Shown piece after piece: positions 32,727 through 32,785 of a stretch of 32,785 nucleotides of DNA. This stretch comes from CAUZIZ01 sp047514575 (GTDB lineage Bacteria; Acidobacteriota; UBA6911; RPQK01; JAJDTT01). The stretch spans positions 1 through 32,785 of the forward strand of contig JAKZYH010000031.1 of the NCBI GenBank assembly GCA_047514575.1, in the 5' to 3' direction. The notes beneath the pieces were generated by a model that saw only the letters and a program-made list of their open reading frames with translations, made no database searches and was not told where the DNA came from. Position numbers and translations under genes: made by a program. The stretch's first letter is position 1. Each line of letters opens with the position of its first letter.

Positions 32727-32785
32727 ATTATTCAAGTTTCAGCTTAGTGGCGCCCCAGCGGTGCTGCCCCATTCGAGAAAGAAAC

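Overview
This 32.8 kb window is ordinary bacterial chromosome of moderately high GC, densely coding, with many GTG and TTG starts and many 4-bp or near-zero gene junctions. The gene order ispE-prs-rplY-pth-(hppA)-rpsF-rpsR, the LspA/LolA lipoprotein pathway, a TonB-like protein, large secreted beta-propeller and TPR proteins and several extracytoplasmic caspases suggest a Gram-negative with an outer membrane. Acidobacteriota is my best guess, made from gene content and protein style and not from a phylogenetic test. I saw no tRNA, rRNA, IS element, CRISPR array or prophage gene.

Layout. 1-6051 (minus strand): a housekeeping cluster of ispE (isoprenoid precursor), prs (PRPP), rplY (bL25), pth, a membrane pyrophosphatase hppA, rpsF and the start of rpsR. 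6093-11138 (minus): a secreted TPR protein and a secreted beta-propeller protein, separated by a 384-bp gap. 11335-12550 (minus): a DciA/DUF721-like protein overlapping a degenerate metallophosphatase-like secreted protein. 12695-13911 (plus): HNH endonuclease and a TIGR04282-type nucleotidyl/glycosyltransferase-like protein. 14121-20358 (plus): TonB-like protein, ileS, a single reading frame joining LspA to LolA, and fabH. 20351-21341 (minus): a DUF948-like and a YtxH-like envelope protein pair.

21735-29352 (minus) is the most interesting part. It is a tight three-gene operon in which every product is exported and every product carries a caspase-fold domain. The first is a probable lipoprotein with a metacaspase-like domain plus a subtilase domain whose catalytic Ser position is Thr. 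The second is a secreted caspase with an intact His/Cys pair and an EF-hand-like loop. The third is a degenerate caspase-like domain fused to a long HEAT-repeat array. Together they look like an envelope protease/pseudoprotease/scaffold module; its function is not known to me.

29579-32785: thiD (plus), a convergent gap rich in inverted repeats including a perfect REP-like palindrome, then an AI-2E-family permease and nth (minus), and finally a small c-type cytochrome gene that is frameshifted as written.

Other items worth a second look: the LspA-LolA fusion with a well-formed but out-of-frame lolA-like start (strong Shine-Dalgarno plus ATG) at its junction, and a long imperfect hairpin in front of prs.
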